Shown one piece after another: positions 45,421 to 56,810 of a stretch of DNA of 64,000 nt. The stretch covers positions 52,066,124 through 52,130,123 of the forward strand of contig OY743169.1 of assembly GCA_963555705.1 (NCBI GenBank). Direction: 5' to 3'. Below the pieces are notes generated by a model. The model did not search any database. It saw only the letters and a program-made list of their open reading frames with translations, and was not told the DNA's origin. The stretch comes from Ligustrum vulgare (taxonomy: Eukaryota > Streptophyta > Magnoliopsida > Lamiales > Oleaceae). Every line of letters begins with the position of its first letter. Within the stretch, counting starts at the first letter, position 1. Both the position numbers and the translations under genes were made by a program.

Positions 45421-45510
45421 TCCCATAATCAATTCTTCATTTTATCGAACAAAAGTCGACTTCTAATTAATAAGCGTACTTCTTTATCTAAAAATACATC
45501 TCTCTCTGGC

Positions 45511-48500
45511 ATGGCAGTCTACCAGAGATCCTCGTCTTTACCCAGCCATTCTTCTAATATTCATACAGAAATTGCAGATAATGGAGATATTAGACCATCT
45601 CTGGTTGCAGGTAGAACTACTCCTCAGAAATGGAGCATTCTTGAAGAAACTTCTGACCTCTCTATACCTCATCAAATTAGTCTGAATGGACACAGCTTTC
45701 AGGTTCTTTATGATCTTAAACTTATTATTTTTTATTTTTTATTATGAATCTTTGATATATTCACGCAAAGCAAAAATCAGTCTTCCTTGCAGGATGATTT
45801 TTCCAGGGAATATGAAAAAAGACTGAAGGAAGTCTGGGAATTATTTGAATCAGAGGAATTAGAAAATCATATAGAAAGCTTAATGTTGGTGGATGCCATC
45901 CAGCGACTCGGCGTTGACTACCATTTTCAGGAAGAGATTGAAGCAGTTCTTCGGCGACATTATGTGGGGCCCAGCACTTGTTTTGATGTATACTCGGATT
46001 ACAATCTTCACGATCTTTCACTTTCCTTCAGACTCTTGAGACAACATGGTTTTTTCATTCCCGCAGGTTGACTTTTTTTTTTTTTTTTTTTTTGTAATTA
46101 AGAAAAAAAAAATTATTGGTCGTAATCAAATTAATTGCATGACTCAGACGTATTCAACAACTTCAAGGGAAAAGATGGGATGTTTGAAGAGAAATTAAAG
46201 CGAGATATTAGAGGATTGATGGAATTGTATGAAGCTGCTCAGCTAGTGACAGAAGGAGAAGGTATTCTTGATGAAGCAGCAAAATTTAGTAGCCAATTTG
46301 TTAGTAACAGATTGAAGCATCCTTATCACAAAAGCATTGCAAGATTTACTGCCAAGAAGTATATTAGAGATTTCCAGGGCATAAATGGACGGGGAAAAAC
46401 ATTGAAAGAGTTCGCAGAAATGGATTTTTCCTTAGCACAAACAGCCTACCAAAAAGAACTGACCCAAATTTCCAAGTAAGAAAGACAAGTATGAAATTTT
46501 CTTGACTATTTTGAGAAATTAAATTCAAATTAAAATGGAATGTTTTGTAATTTTAGGTGGTGGAAAGACCTTGGCTTGGCTCAGGAATTTAAGCAGGCTA
46601 GGAACCAACCGTTAAAATGGTATACTTGGTCCATGGCCTCCTTAAGTGATCCAAGCATGTCGGAGCAAAGGCTTGAGCTCACCAAGTCCATCACTTTCAT
46701 TTACATAATAGACGACATTTTTGATCTTCATGGGAGACCAGAAGAACTTGCTGTCTTTACCCGAGCTGTACACATGTATAAAACATATGCTGGGCTGTCT
46801 TCGTTTTCTTTACTGAATGTTATTTTCTTTTCTGGCTTTGTAGGGCACATTTAACAAACAAACATGCACTAAATTTAACTGTTGATTTGGGATGAGTTTT
46901 AATTTGAATATCTATTGCTTGTTTGAGTAATTATAAATTGCGTACAGATGGGACTATGCAGCCATTCACTTGTTACAAGAACCCTGGAAGATTTGTTACA
47001 AGGCCCTTCTTGACACCACGAATGATATAGGCTACAAGATCTACAAAAAGCATGGGTATAATCCAATTGATACCCTAAAATCAACAGTAAGATCGATAGT
47101 CTTTTCCATCCGTACCAATACATAATATATCTCTACACGACAAACACAGATGATATTAATGGCTTATATTATTATCCTTAATTTGTTGTAGTGGGCGAGT
47201 CTTTGCGACGCTTTCCTAGTAGAAGCTAATTGGTTTGCTTCAGGGCACTGGCCAACCTCCCATGAGTACTTAGAAAATGGGAAGGTGAGTTCAGGAGCAT
47301 ATGTGGTGCTCGTCCACCTCTTCTTTCTTTTGGGAATCAATGGAAAAACGGAAGGGGCCGTTCAGGTTGATGATATATCGGAACTCATATCCTCTGTGGC
47401 CGTAATTCTTCGTCTCTGGGATGACTTTGGTAGTGCCAAGGTAATGAAATATTAAAATTTATTTTATAACTCGACATAGAAGAAATTGTAGAAATGATAG
47501 AAATGGGAGTTGTAGTTTTATTCATTGAAATCATCAATATATAGTACAACTCAATAAACTAAATATGTAAAAATGAATAACAATCCCTAAAATTAAACAT
47601 ATCATCATAATCATCAATCATCTTGATCAATTTGTTTCAATGATTCCTTGATTTCCTTCATCATATATTTTTTTTGCAAATCTCAATAAGTTAAGTTATC
47701 CATGACCCTCCCTTGATTTATTTTCCTAACACTCCCCTTCTTTATTTTCTCCACTAATGTTGAATGTCAGATTTGTTGCTATTAATACACTCCCTCAAAC
47801 ACTAATTTTGTGGAAAAAAAATCAGCATTTTTTAAAAATCTTTATCCTTGTGAAGATATTTCATCTGTTGTGGTGGTGTGAATTCGCCTTTTTTTTTCCC
47901 GATGTTTCAAACTTTTGATGCAATGGATTCATACGTTGATTTTTGATATGAAATTTTGTTGTTGCTGTGTTGTTTGAATTTGGTGCGGGTATGTTATTGA
48001 TTTGTATTGTCTGGATCTGATATGATATATATGGTGGAAGATAACTTGAGACAAGTGAGAATCAAATCTTTATGTGTAGGATAGTGAAATCATAATGTTT
48101 CAGATAGAAGCACCGATGACCATGATGGGAGATTTTGTGTTGACAAAGAATTTACAACACGAAGCCAAGAGCTAGCATTTCTGAGAATCCAGCTAAGGGA
48201 ATTCATGGTTTACCAAAATGACAAATTATTGACAGGGAAAGAAAATTGCTGAACGAGCATTTTAGAAAAAACCTGGGAGAAAAGGAAAATGAAAAAGTTG
48301 GTCGGACTAGCTGCACTAGGCCGCTAGTCCCGAAGCAAAAGCTTGCAACCTGCTCTGATACCAAGAAAAAATTCTAGAGATGACAGAAATGGGAGTTGTA
48401 ATTGTATTCATTGAGAAATCATCAATATAGTGTACAACTCAATAAACTAAATATGTAAAAATGAATAAAAATCTCTAAAATTAAGCACATTATCATCATC

Positions 48501-49130
48501 AATCATCTTGATCAATTTGTCTTAGTGATTCCTCGATTTCATTCATCATATATTTTTTGTGCAAATCACAATAATGCAAGTTATCCATGACCATCCATGA
48601 TTTATTCTCTTAACACTCCCCTTCCTTATTTTCTCCACTAATGTTGAATGTCGAGATTTGTTACTGTTAATAGATAGTACTCTTCTCCTCTATGACAATT
48701 TAACCTTACAGGCAAGACCATCATGTAGAGTTTTCAACATTATGATTGATCCTTCCATGTTAATTACTCGTTGATTTGTTATGTATAAACCTGATGACAG
48801 GATGAGCAGCAAGATGGAAATGATGGTTCGTACATAGATTGCTGCATGAAAGAGATTCCAGGAACAACCATTGAGATAATTCGAGATTGTGTTGTTAATA
48901 TGATATCAAGGGAATGGAAGCGTCTTAACAAGGAGTGTTTTCGGTTAAATCAAAATTCATCAAGTTCAACTTTCACCGAAGCTTCTCTTAATCTTGCAAG
49001 AATGGTTCCTCTAATGTACAGTTACGATGACAACCATCAACTCCCAGTCCTTGAACAGTTCATCAACTCCATACTCTTTGATGATACTACTTTATTGGAA
49101 CACCGTCATAAAAAAACAGCGGTCATATGA
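45511..49130 (+). CDS. TPS: Terpene synthase, TPS-g (linalool/nerolidol synthase-like)
   Basis: Seven exons: 45511-45702, 45793-46066, 46148-46475, 46557-46775, 46948-47086, 47192-47440 and 48801-49130. All introns are GT-AG; total 1731 nt, 576 residues, no stop, usual length for the family. Ionisation-initiated synthases turn GPP or FPP into terpenes. This one has IIDDIFD (residues 317-321, Mg binding) and DDFGSAKDE (461-469, NSE/DTE). It lacks RRX8W at the N-terminus, and ARNQPLKWY replaces the RXR region. Both features mark TPS-g, whose known members make acyclic alcohols such as linalool and nerolidol in flowers. The first ATG after the TATA box was chosen; the frame is open upstream to 45397 but without ATG. 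The Ser-rich N-terminus (about 35 residues) leaves plastid or cytosol open. The last intron (1360 bp) holds a TRIM-like element. Confidence 0.9.
47470..48680 (-). mobile_element. TRIM-like LTR element in last intron
   Basis: Two direct repeats of about 310 bp (about 47480-47787 and 48365-48672) share AAATGGGAGTTGTA, ACTCAATAAACTAAATATGT, ATCATCTTGATCAATTTGT and CTCCACTAATGTTGAATGTC. Between them is about 575 bp without coding. On minus, TGGTATCAGAGC (48363-48352) directly follows the right repeat: a perfect initiator-tRNA primer site. An AAGGGGAGTGTTA polypurine/LTR-start junction is seen in both copies (about 47735 and 48620). So the shared block includes the polypurine tract, hinting at a rearranged or tandem structure. 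It is inserted antisense to the gene. The direct repeats differ by about one base in eight, so it is not recent. Confidence 0.7.
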
Positions 49131-49733
49131 AGTCATGATTTATGTGTCCTAGTGTTTAGCCTATTATCTTCATTAATAATTTTTTTTTATGTGGGAAATT
49201 TACAGTATAAATAATTGTTAAGTTGTGGAACCATATAATTTGTCGAGCCTCATTATTGTCGACCCTATTATTGCAACTTCATGGAGTAGTATGGGGTTTA
49301 ATCTCCAGGGAGGGTAGGGAGCAGAGGCCCCCTGACAAAAAGCTAGTTAATCACTGTTTAGAAGATTGTATTCTTGTAAAATTTTATTGTAGAATTGGAA
49401 TCCTTGTGTAATTTGAATTTGTCCTTATTCAATCTTATAAATAGGACGCAATACTTAGGTTTTTATCATCCATCAAAATAGAGAGAAAAGAGAGGTTAGA
49501 GAAGATATGTGTGCGTTTTCTTATATAAAATATTATTTTTCATTATAGTAAATTCCTGCAATGGCAGAGAAGACGCAATCTCACATTGAAGCGAACATCT
49601 ATAAATTTAGCTTTTTTTTATTGTTTTCCTCGTATTAATTGCTCTCGATAAAATTTCATTTTCTACAGACACCAAATTCGGGGTTGTTAAGGTTCTAACA
49701 TAATACTAGGGGGCAACGTGTGTTAGTAGTTTG
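49131..49733. other. Terpene synthase 3' flank
   Basis: TTCATTAATAATTTTTTTT at about 49170 could serve as a polyadenylation region. From about 49330 the sequence has LTR/promoter-like features (TCTTATAAATAGGACG at 49433, then GAGAGAAAAGAGAGG). It may be a decayed copia-type LTR; its ends were not found. Confidence 0.35.
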
Positions 49734-50870
49734 ATGAACCATGTTTTGCATGCATTCATAGGTAAATTCGTAGTAGTTTACTTCGATGATATCTTGATTT
49801 TTAGTAAGAACTTAGGTGGGCATATAGAGTATATAAGATGTGTTCTTGTAGTTTTAAGACAAGATCAGCTTTATGCAAATTTTAAACAGTGTACATTTTG
49901 AATGAAAAAAGTTGTGTTTCTTGGATATGTTGTTAGTGCAAAGGGGATATAGGTAGACGAGGAGAAAATCAAAGCTATTAAAGAATGACCAACACCAAAA
50001 AGCATAACTGAGGTTAGGAGCTTCTATGGTTTGGCTAGTTTTTAAAAGTGTTTTGTTAGACTTTAACACAATCGCCACATTACTAACGGTAGTTTTTAAG
50101 AAGTGTAGGGTCTAAATGAGACAATTAACAAGATCATGCATTTAATACTATTAAAGCTAGGGTATGTAAGGCACCGATTATATAACTTCCTAACTTCGAC
50201 GATGCTTTTGAGATTGAGTATGATACCTTAGGGATAGATATTGGAGTTGTTATAATGAAGGATAGAAAATTGGTAGCCTTTTTTTTTAGTGAAAAGTTAA
50301 GTGGGGAAACTCTTAATTATCTTACATATGAAAATGAGATTTATGCACTTGTTCAAGCTTTGAAGACATGGTAACACTACCTATACCCAAGGGAATTTAT
50401 AATACATATTGACTATGAGTCCTTGAAACATTTGAGAGGTCAAGGTAAGCTAAACAAGAGGCATGCAAGATGGATGTAGTTTATTGAGACATTCACATAT
50501 GTCATCCGGAATAAACAAGGTAAAGAACATATATTGGCAGATGCATTATTTAGAAGGTATGTACTTCTAAATTCCTTGAGTGCTAAATTACTTGGATTTG
50601 AATACGTTAAGGACATGTATGTTAGTGACCTAGATTTTGCATATAAATATGAATCATGTGATAAGGGGGCTATGGATAGATTCTTTAGGCATGATGGTTA
50701 TTTATTTTGAGAAAATAGATTGTGTTTCTAAATCTTCAATGAGAGAGTTTCACATAATGAGGAGTTAATGAGACATTTTGGTGTTAAGAATACCTTAGAA
50801 ATACTAAGTGAGCATTTTATTGGCCTAAGATGAAAATCGATGTTGATCAGGTTTTTGGATGCATCACTTT
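49734..50870 (+). pseudogene. Ty3/gypsy RT-RNase H-integrase remnant
   Basis: In frame from 49734: MNHVLHAFIGKFVVVYFDDI (the catalytic YFDD at 49779-49790), then FLGYVVSAKGI, KSITEVRSFYGLASF, and after a shift the RNase H start [20 protein letters not shown]. Later come [40 protein letters not shown] and IRNKQGKEHILADAL. An integrase zinc-binding-like RHFGVKNTLEILSEHF follows. It has about ten stops or shifts. The 5' part, gag and protease are absent. It ends against an LTR in the opposite orientation, so the element was broken by another insertion or deletion. Confidence 0.9.
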
Positions 50871-52345
50871 GAAAATGGCTAAATCTAATATTTTACCCCA
50901 ACAAAATCAAGTAATAAAGTGGAAAAAAGAGTCCGAGTTATTGTCCCATGAGGATGGTAATTAAGTATTGAAATATATTAGTTCTCGCCTTATTTGAATA
51001 GTCAAATTGTAATGAATTATCTAAACTAGAACATCCTAACTAAAAAACAAAAGTAAAGATTACAAACTTGGATTGATGTTTGAAAGTGTTGGGACTTACG
51101 ATTTCACCATAATTATTACTTTTAATTCCAATATTCAAGTTTTATTCATATTGAATTAACGTGCTCGATCAAATTCACTTATGAATATGAAATTTCTCTC
51201 TTGACTTTAAATTAACTCTACCTAATTCAGGAAACCATATGTAACGATTGCAAAAATAACAAATGTATATCTCTATCGTTCATTGAAGTACCAAATTTTA
51301 TTACACGATCTCGATTGTTAGCCCACATCTCGGATTATGATAACAACCCATTAAATCAATGAATTAGTCGCGAATTAATTCAAGTATAGAACACTAAATA
51401 AAATAAACACATGCAACGCAAGCGTAAAACTAAAATTATAGAATTAAAAGCATAAAACCAAGCTACATTGTCCCAAATAAAAGTTCATTTGTTCATCAAT
51501 AAAGAAATAAAAATGCAGAAATAAGAATTACTACTCATGTAGATTTCATCAAACAAGAAAAGGTAAAACATAAATTAACAAGAAAAGGATATCTTGCACC
51601 AAGTATTTCACTCCTCATTGATAATCTTTAATTCTCCCGTCTTTGTCTTGATTTTTGACTCCAAGATTTGATGATAGAGCTATGAATTATGTACTTGAGA
51701 GGTTGTGCAAAAGGTCTTTCAAATTCGTGCCTAACAAGTCCTGTTTATAATTGTTGAGAATACCTAGCAGAATATGGAAACAATTAAAGTCAAAATTCAT
51801 GCATGTGCCTTGATTTGCTAGGCCTCACACAACTGCGCAACAACGCAATTATAAATTTGGTGGTCGTGCAGGCCAATTATTTCCACTATCTTTTTGCCTC
51901 ATTGTCGCGTGGCGACTCAAGTATGAAAGGCATGGTCGCGCGGTTGAACGATCATGTGCAATTTTCTTCTTTGAAATCAGTGCAAGTAGGTCCTTAATAT
52001 TAATTTGCACTCAAGTCCTTCCGCTTATGATTACAACAATTTAATCCCTGAATTTCTTCCATTTCTCTTCCAACTTCCATTAAGACCTTGATTTCTTGAT
52101 TTCTTTCACTTTGCTCCTCAAGTATTACCTAGTTGACTTCATCAACTTCCAATTTGTCCAATTTACTTTCAAATGTTATCCAATGACAAATTATTTCCAT
52201 TAATTACTTCATTCACATGATTTTAGGATATTTTCTGGAACACAAACAAATAACAAGCAATTAGGTAGCTTTTACTCTAAAATGACAATATATTATTCTA
52301 ATTTTGACATATAAATAAGTGTATATAATACACTTATCAAGTACC
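50871..52345 (-). mobile_element. LTR of Athila/Tat-like family, inverted
   Basis: On minus it starts TGATAAGTGTATTATATACA at 52345. At the other end it shares CAAGTAATAAAGTGG and a GAGTTATTGTCCC(A)TGAGGATG block with 28128-28180 and 53880-53930. It carries a GCGCAACAACGC/GTCGCGCGGTTG block at the same relative place as the GC palindromes of the solo LTR. Confidence 0.75.
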
Positions 52346-52691
52346 ACAAACTAGAATCATTGTTCGTCATCGAACAAAGTAGAACTAAGCTATATAAAAA
52401 ATTCAACGAACAAATATTTTTCTTTTGGTTGTCAACTTGTTTATCGTGTGCCATAAAAATCTAAATCTAAATCTCACTTTAGAAAAAAATGTGGAATGAC
52501 ATGATAAAAATATTTCTACTTATCCAATGCTCAACTATCCATGTGTGTGAATAGCAAAAATCAAACGCATATTTATGCAAAAATATACTTAACATTATGT
52601 AGCTTATCATGCACAAGTAAACCTGAATCCCATGTTGTCAACCTATTATTTTCTAGTAATATTACTTATCCTCTCATGTATTATCACAACA
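52346..52691 (-). mobile_element. 3' internal end of gypsy element
   Basis: GTTCGATGACGAACAATGAT (minus, about 52380-52361) is the conserved tract found before the 3' LTR at 29670. So this is the tail of the element whose 3' LTR is 50871-52345. The remaining body is cut off by the CACTA end. Confidence 0.6.
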
Positions 52692-52895
52692 CACTAGTAC
52701 AAATTTGACAAAAAAAATAATAATAATTTACGTCTCTTTTTTTGAAAATCGACGCCTATAAAAATGGCGGTGGCAATTTTGTAAATATGGTATAAGAATA
52801 TGCGTCGATTTCTTACACGGAACCGACGCATAAAGGTTGATTTGACAAAAAGTGTCGATTTTTATTGAAAAATCGACGCATATAATTTTTTAACA

Positions 52896-52931
52896 ATATG
52901 CGTCGGTTCTGACACAAGAACCGACGCATAT
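52896..52931. repeat. Subterminal hairpin of CACTA element
   Basis: ATATGCGTCGGTTCT and AGAACCGACGCATAT are perfect 15-bp arms around GACACA. A weaker pair (GTCGATTTTTATTGAAAAATCGAC) lies at 52854-52877. In related elements such repeats are the transposase binding sites. Confidence 0.85.
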
Positions 52932-53245
52932 TGCTCAAATTTTTTTAAACCCAGATCTGGTCGTTTTCTACCTCTTTCTCTCCTCTCTTTGCATCTCTCT
53001 TTCACTCAAACCCGCCCCAACCCCTCTTTCACTCAAACCCCCCCCCCCAACCCTTGCTATGCCGCCACCTCTCTCTCATTTTCATCACGCTGCCACTGTC
53101 TCTCTCTCATTTTCGCCACGCTGCCATCGCCTCTCTCTCCTTTCTGCCATGTTGCAGCCGCCGTCTCCCTTGTTTTTAAGGTTTATAAAGATATACATTG
53201 TTATATTTTTATGTTTATAGGTGTTATTAGAAGTATGTATATATA

Positions 53246-53263
53246 TGTGTGTGTGTGTGTGTA

Positions 53264-53302
<39 letters not shown>
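53246..53302. repeat. (TG)n(AT)n microsatellite
   Basis: Nine TG units (about 53246-53263) are followed by about 16 AT units (53272-53301). Confidence 0.9.
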
Positions 53303-53307
<5 letters not shown>

Positions 53308-53709
53308 ATATTTATTATGTATATTATGATTTAATTTATGTGTTAATTAGTTTAAATGACTTTTTATTAGTTTAGTACGATTGTTAATTTTAGATTGTTG
53401 ATTTTGAGTTAGTAGATGGATTTATTGCAATTTTTTTAATTTTTGGAGTTTTAATGAAATTTTAGAGTGTTATTTTTATAGAATATACAATTGATTATAG
53501 ACATTTGATGTTGAGGAATTGATAATTGATGTCGAATTAATTTTGGAGTAGTTGATGATGTTGAAGTTTGACTAAAGTTTATTTGAGTTTTGGATATTTT
53601 GAGGTTGAATATTTTGGTGTTATTGTAACATTTTGATTCCCCCTACAGGTTGGCTAAGTCCATATATGAGAGATTCTGCATAAATTTTCGTAGATTTTAT
53701 AATTAAAAA

Positions 53710-53845
53710 ATGAAATTTATAATTTATGGGAGACGTAATACACCAGAATATGTGAAAGAAGTTGAAAATTTTATAAAATGTGCTGAGGAAAACAAAATAA
53801 ATAAATGGGAAGAAATGATTTTATGTCCCTGTTGTGATTGTAAGA
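53710..53845 (+). pseudogene. CACTA transposase-associated domain, 5' fragment
   Basis: From 53710 the frame gives RNTPEYVKEVENFIKCAEEN followed by KINKWEEMILCPCCDCKM. This fits the transposase-associated domain at the N-terminus of plant En/Spm (TNP2-type) proteins: R.S.EY..GV..FI.FA ... CPC..C. The initiator region before it is decayed (a K replaces the usual D(K/R)SWM start). The frame runs into an LTR about 40 codons later. Confidence 0.7.
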
Positions 53846-54670
53846 TGTTGTGTAAAATCGCAAGTGTACGATATCGCAATCAAGTAATAAAATGACTTTT
53901 TGAGTCGAGTGATTGTTCCCACGAAGACTGTTTACTAAGTACCGAAATATATCAGTTCTTAACTTTATTTGAACAAATGAAAGTAATTTAAGAATAAAAA
54001 TCTAGAATTAAGAAATTAAACTAATGAATTAAAAAGAATTGTCAAATTGTTTTGTTTTCAAATAAGATTGTAAAGTAATTGGGATTCACGAATTCACCTA
54101 ACCAATTAAATCAATTCCAATTCCATGTTCTATTTTCTAAATATGTGTTCGATCGAATTCACTAATTCAAATTGAGGTTTCTCTCTCGAGTTTAAATCAA
54201 TCCTACCTAAATAAGTCAACCTTGCATCTCTACAGCGGGTCCGAATATTCCTTATCTAGGTACATTACACACAAGAACTCTCACACGACCGCAATAATAA
54301 CAAAAGTATATCTCTATCTCTCGTTCAATTACCGGATTTATTACCTAGATCTATGTTATTAACTCACCTTTCGGATTATGGAAATAACACATTAAATCAT
54401 GAAAGAGGGTCAAGTTCATTCACGCATTAAACGTAATAATAAATCAACACATGCATTGAAGTGTTAAAATAAGGAATATGGAATTAAAATAATTAACTAT
54501 GCTACATCATTCATCCCAACATATGATTAGTTACACATCATTATGAAAGAACAAAAAACAATAAATATAAACGTTCATTGAAAAGCAATAGAAAGAATGG
54601 AAATCTTGCACCAAGTCTTGATTCTTCAATTGTCTTCAATTCACGTTTGCATGTTTGAGAGTTAGGAGTT
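53846..54670 (-). mobile_element. Truncated LTR of Athila/Tat-like family
   Basis: It begins TGTGTAAAATCGCAAGTGTA and shares CAATCAAGTAATAAAATGAC, GTGATTGTTCCCACGAAGAC and CTTGCACCAAGT with 50871-51610 and 28102-28860. The outer half is missing. It interrupts the CACTA transposase gene. Confidence 0.75.
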
Positions 54671-55363
54671 GTTTTTAGTTTTTATTCCCTTCCTAGTCGT
54701 TTTGATGCTCTACATTGCATTTTAAGATCACAAGCATGCTTAGAATTCACATTTTGATATGACAGTTTCATTAAAAACTTCTTTGCACCTATTTTTGCAT
54801 GTTTTAGCATTTTCAGAATTTATTTGTTTTTCATTTGTTTTGTTGCTTGTTGTTGACGTCACTTTTTGTCACAAAGCTAGTCAACAAATAAGTGGTATTT
54901 ATCTTTGACTTCTTACGTGGAAATAATTCGATCTTGTGAATTATTTGGTTGAGTATGTGGTCCTCCCTTGATGATAAGGATTTTGGGGGTAATAAGAGGG
55001 AATATTTTAAACGAACAGTTAATCAGATCAATAACAAACTGAAAAGATGGCTAAATAAACTCACATCCAGTTCGATGCTGATATGATGGCCAAGTCGGAA
55101 CACAATATTCAAATGACAAAAATTGGGAGAGTTTTCTGTATTAATTCATCTACTTTAAATGAACATTTATGTCTCCTATTTATAATAAGATTGGAGATGA
55201 GACACAATTATTACGACACATCATGTCCGCAGGATGTGATTGACACTATTGAACGACATTTTTGACCGACTAATATCAAATGATTACGCTGACACATTAC
55301 AGGTAATAATAATTACTGACACATAATGTGGCTGATTTGACCACTCTACAGAGCCTCTATTTT
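54671..55363. other. Probable upstream part of gag-like element
   Basis: There is no coding. A TATA-like CCTATTTATAATAAG lies at 55173. The sequence is continuous with 56816 onward once the solo LTR at 55364 is removed (CCTCTATTTT/CACCTCG). It is probably the LTR or leader of the element that carries the gag-like gene at 57544. Confidence 0.4.
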
Positions 55364-56810
55364 TGTAACGTCCCGAAAATTTTATGAAATATAATTAGTT
55401 AGTGATATGGATTATCTAGATGCGTTTGACCGTTTTGGGAAGTTTAGTGGCTAAAGGAAAGTAAGTTTGGACGACGATTTTTATTTGGGTTAAATAATTA
55501 AATATTGATGGAGAGATATTTACTATATCAATATTGAATTCGTTTTGAAGATCGAGATTAATTAGGATTTTTTATCTAAGGGAAAGTTGATTTGGATATA
55601 ATCACATCAAGTTACAGTTGATTAATGGAAAACAAGGTTAAATAGAATATTATCACTTTCTCATATTATCATCACTTTGTTTTGGCTGCCACGTGTGTAA
55701 TGTTTTGGTAATTTATTTGTTTTGATTGGAAGAATGGAGGTTTACTTAGAATGTTAGTGGATGAATAATTGACTATCACGGTATTTCAATTCCTAGCTGT
55801 TGGCAGATTGGTTGAGGAAATCTTTCCTAATTATAATGCTATTTTTACCGGCAACGTGTGTAGATTAGGTTGTTAATATTTGTTTTGGATTTGGAGATAA
55901 ATATTTGTTTGGGATTTGATGATAACATTAGAGTTTGAATGGGAGACATCAGTAGAGGTTTATTATCATTGATGAAACAGAATTTCAATCTCATTGTATG
56001 TATTATTCAATTGAATTAGGATTTATTGCCTCAATTTACAGTATTTATATTTGGCCGATTCATGGTTTCGGCCAAACAGTCAAGAGTCCCAAAAATATTT
56101 CAAAGGACTTCAATCATGATATTTTTCAAGGCAATCAAATGCTTGTTTTGAGTATTCAACGTGCAATCATATTTTCTTTCAAAGTCCATTTGATCTATCA
56201 AGGTAGGATATTGAGGTGTAGTGGCTCCTGCCCTCTTTAAATTATTTGTCCATGTTGTTGATTTATTATGCTTATGAAAGTTAATGATATGATATGATTA
56301 TGATATGGTCATCCGGTACTAAAGATATGATATGTATAGAGCTCTACCGGTTATTAAAGATATGATGACGGTATAATATTTTCGACACAGTTGTTGAATT
56401 ATTATACATATGAAAGTTAAAGACACGATGACGGTATAATATTTTTGACACATGCGTTGAATGTATTTATTCGGGATAGCACTATATTTTTCATGTCCTA
56501 CTGAGTATTTCCAAATCCTCACTCTTATAATTTTACAGGCTTGTTCGTATCGATTGAACTGTGGTGGAATGGTGAAGTGGACTACCAAGAGGATTTGAAG
56601 AATTAAATGTATTAAGTTTTCAATTTAACTTATATTTATTATTCCAAATATGTTTGTTTTATCAAGTTAGGTTATTATGATTTTTTTGTAAATAATTTCA
56701 ATTTCATGTTTGGAAATACTAGTTTTTTATGCTTCCGCGTTTATGTCAAGAAAATTGAGTTGTTTTCAGTAACACTCCGGGTTTATTTACAAAAATTCTG
56801 GGTCGTTACA
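55364..56810 (+). mobile_element. Solo LTR of chromovirus-type gypsy
   Basis: It starts TGTAACGTCCCGAAAATTTT and ends ATTCTGGGTCGTTACA. It is flanked by ATTTT at 55359-55363 and 56811-56815 (perfect). 1447 bp without an internal region: a product of LTR-LTR recombination. The TGTAAC...GTTACA edges fit Tekay/Del-like LTRs. Confidence 0.85.

Larger units (their letters stand above)
52692..53845 (+). mobile_element. CACTA (En/Spm) element, 5' part
   Basis: It starts CACTAGTACAAATTTG. The first 250 bp carry subterminal repeats TGCGTCGATTT/AAATCGACGCA and TGCGTCGGTTCT/AGAACCGACGCA in both orientations, as in CACTA elements. A CT-rich leader (52970-53170), a microsatellite and the start of a transposase gene follow. 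The element is broken at about 53846 by an LTR; its 3' end is not in the window. Confidence 0.8.

Noticed and set aside
45397..45510. In-frame upstream extension of the terpene synthase (38 codons, S/K/R-rich, transit-peptide-like)
   Set aside because: It begins with GTG, has no ATG, and contains the TATA box, so it is more likely promoter and leader. The ATG at 45511 was used.
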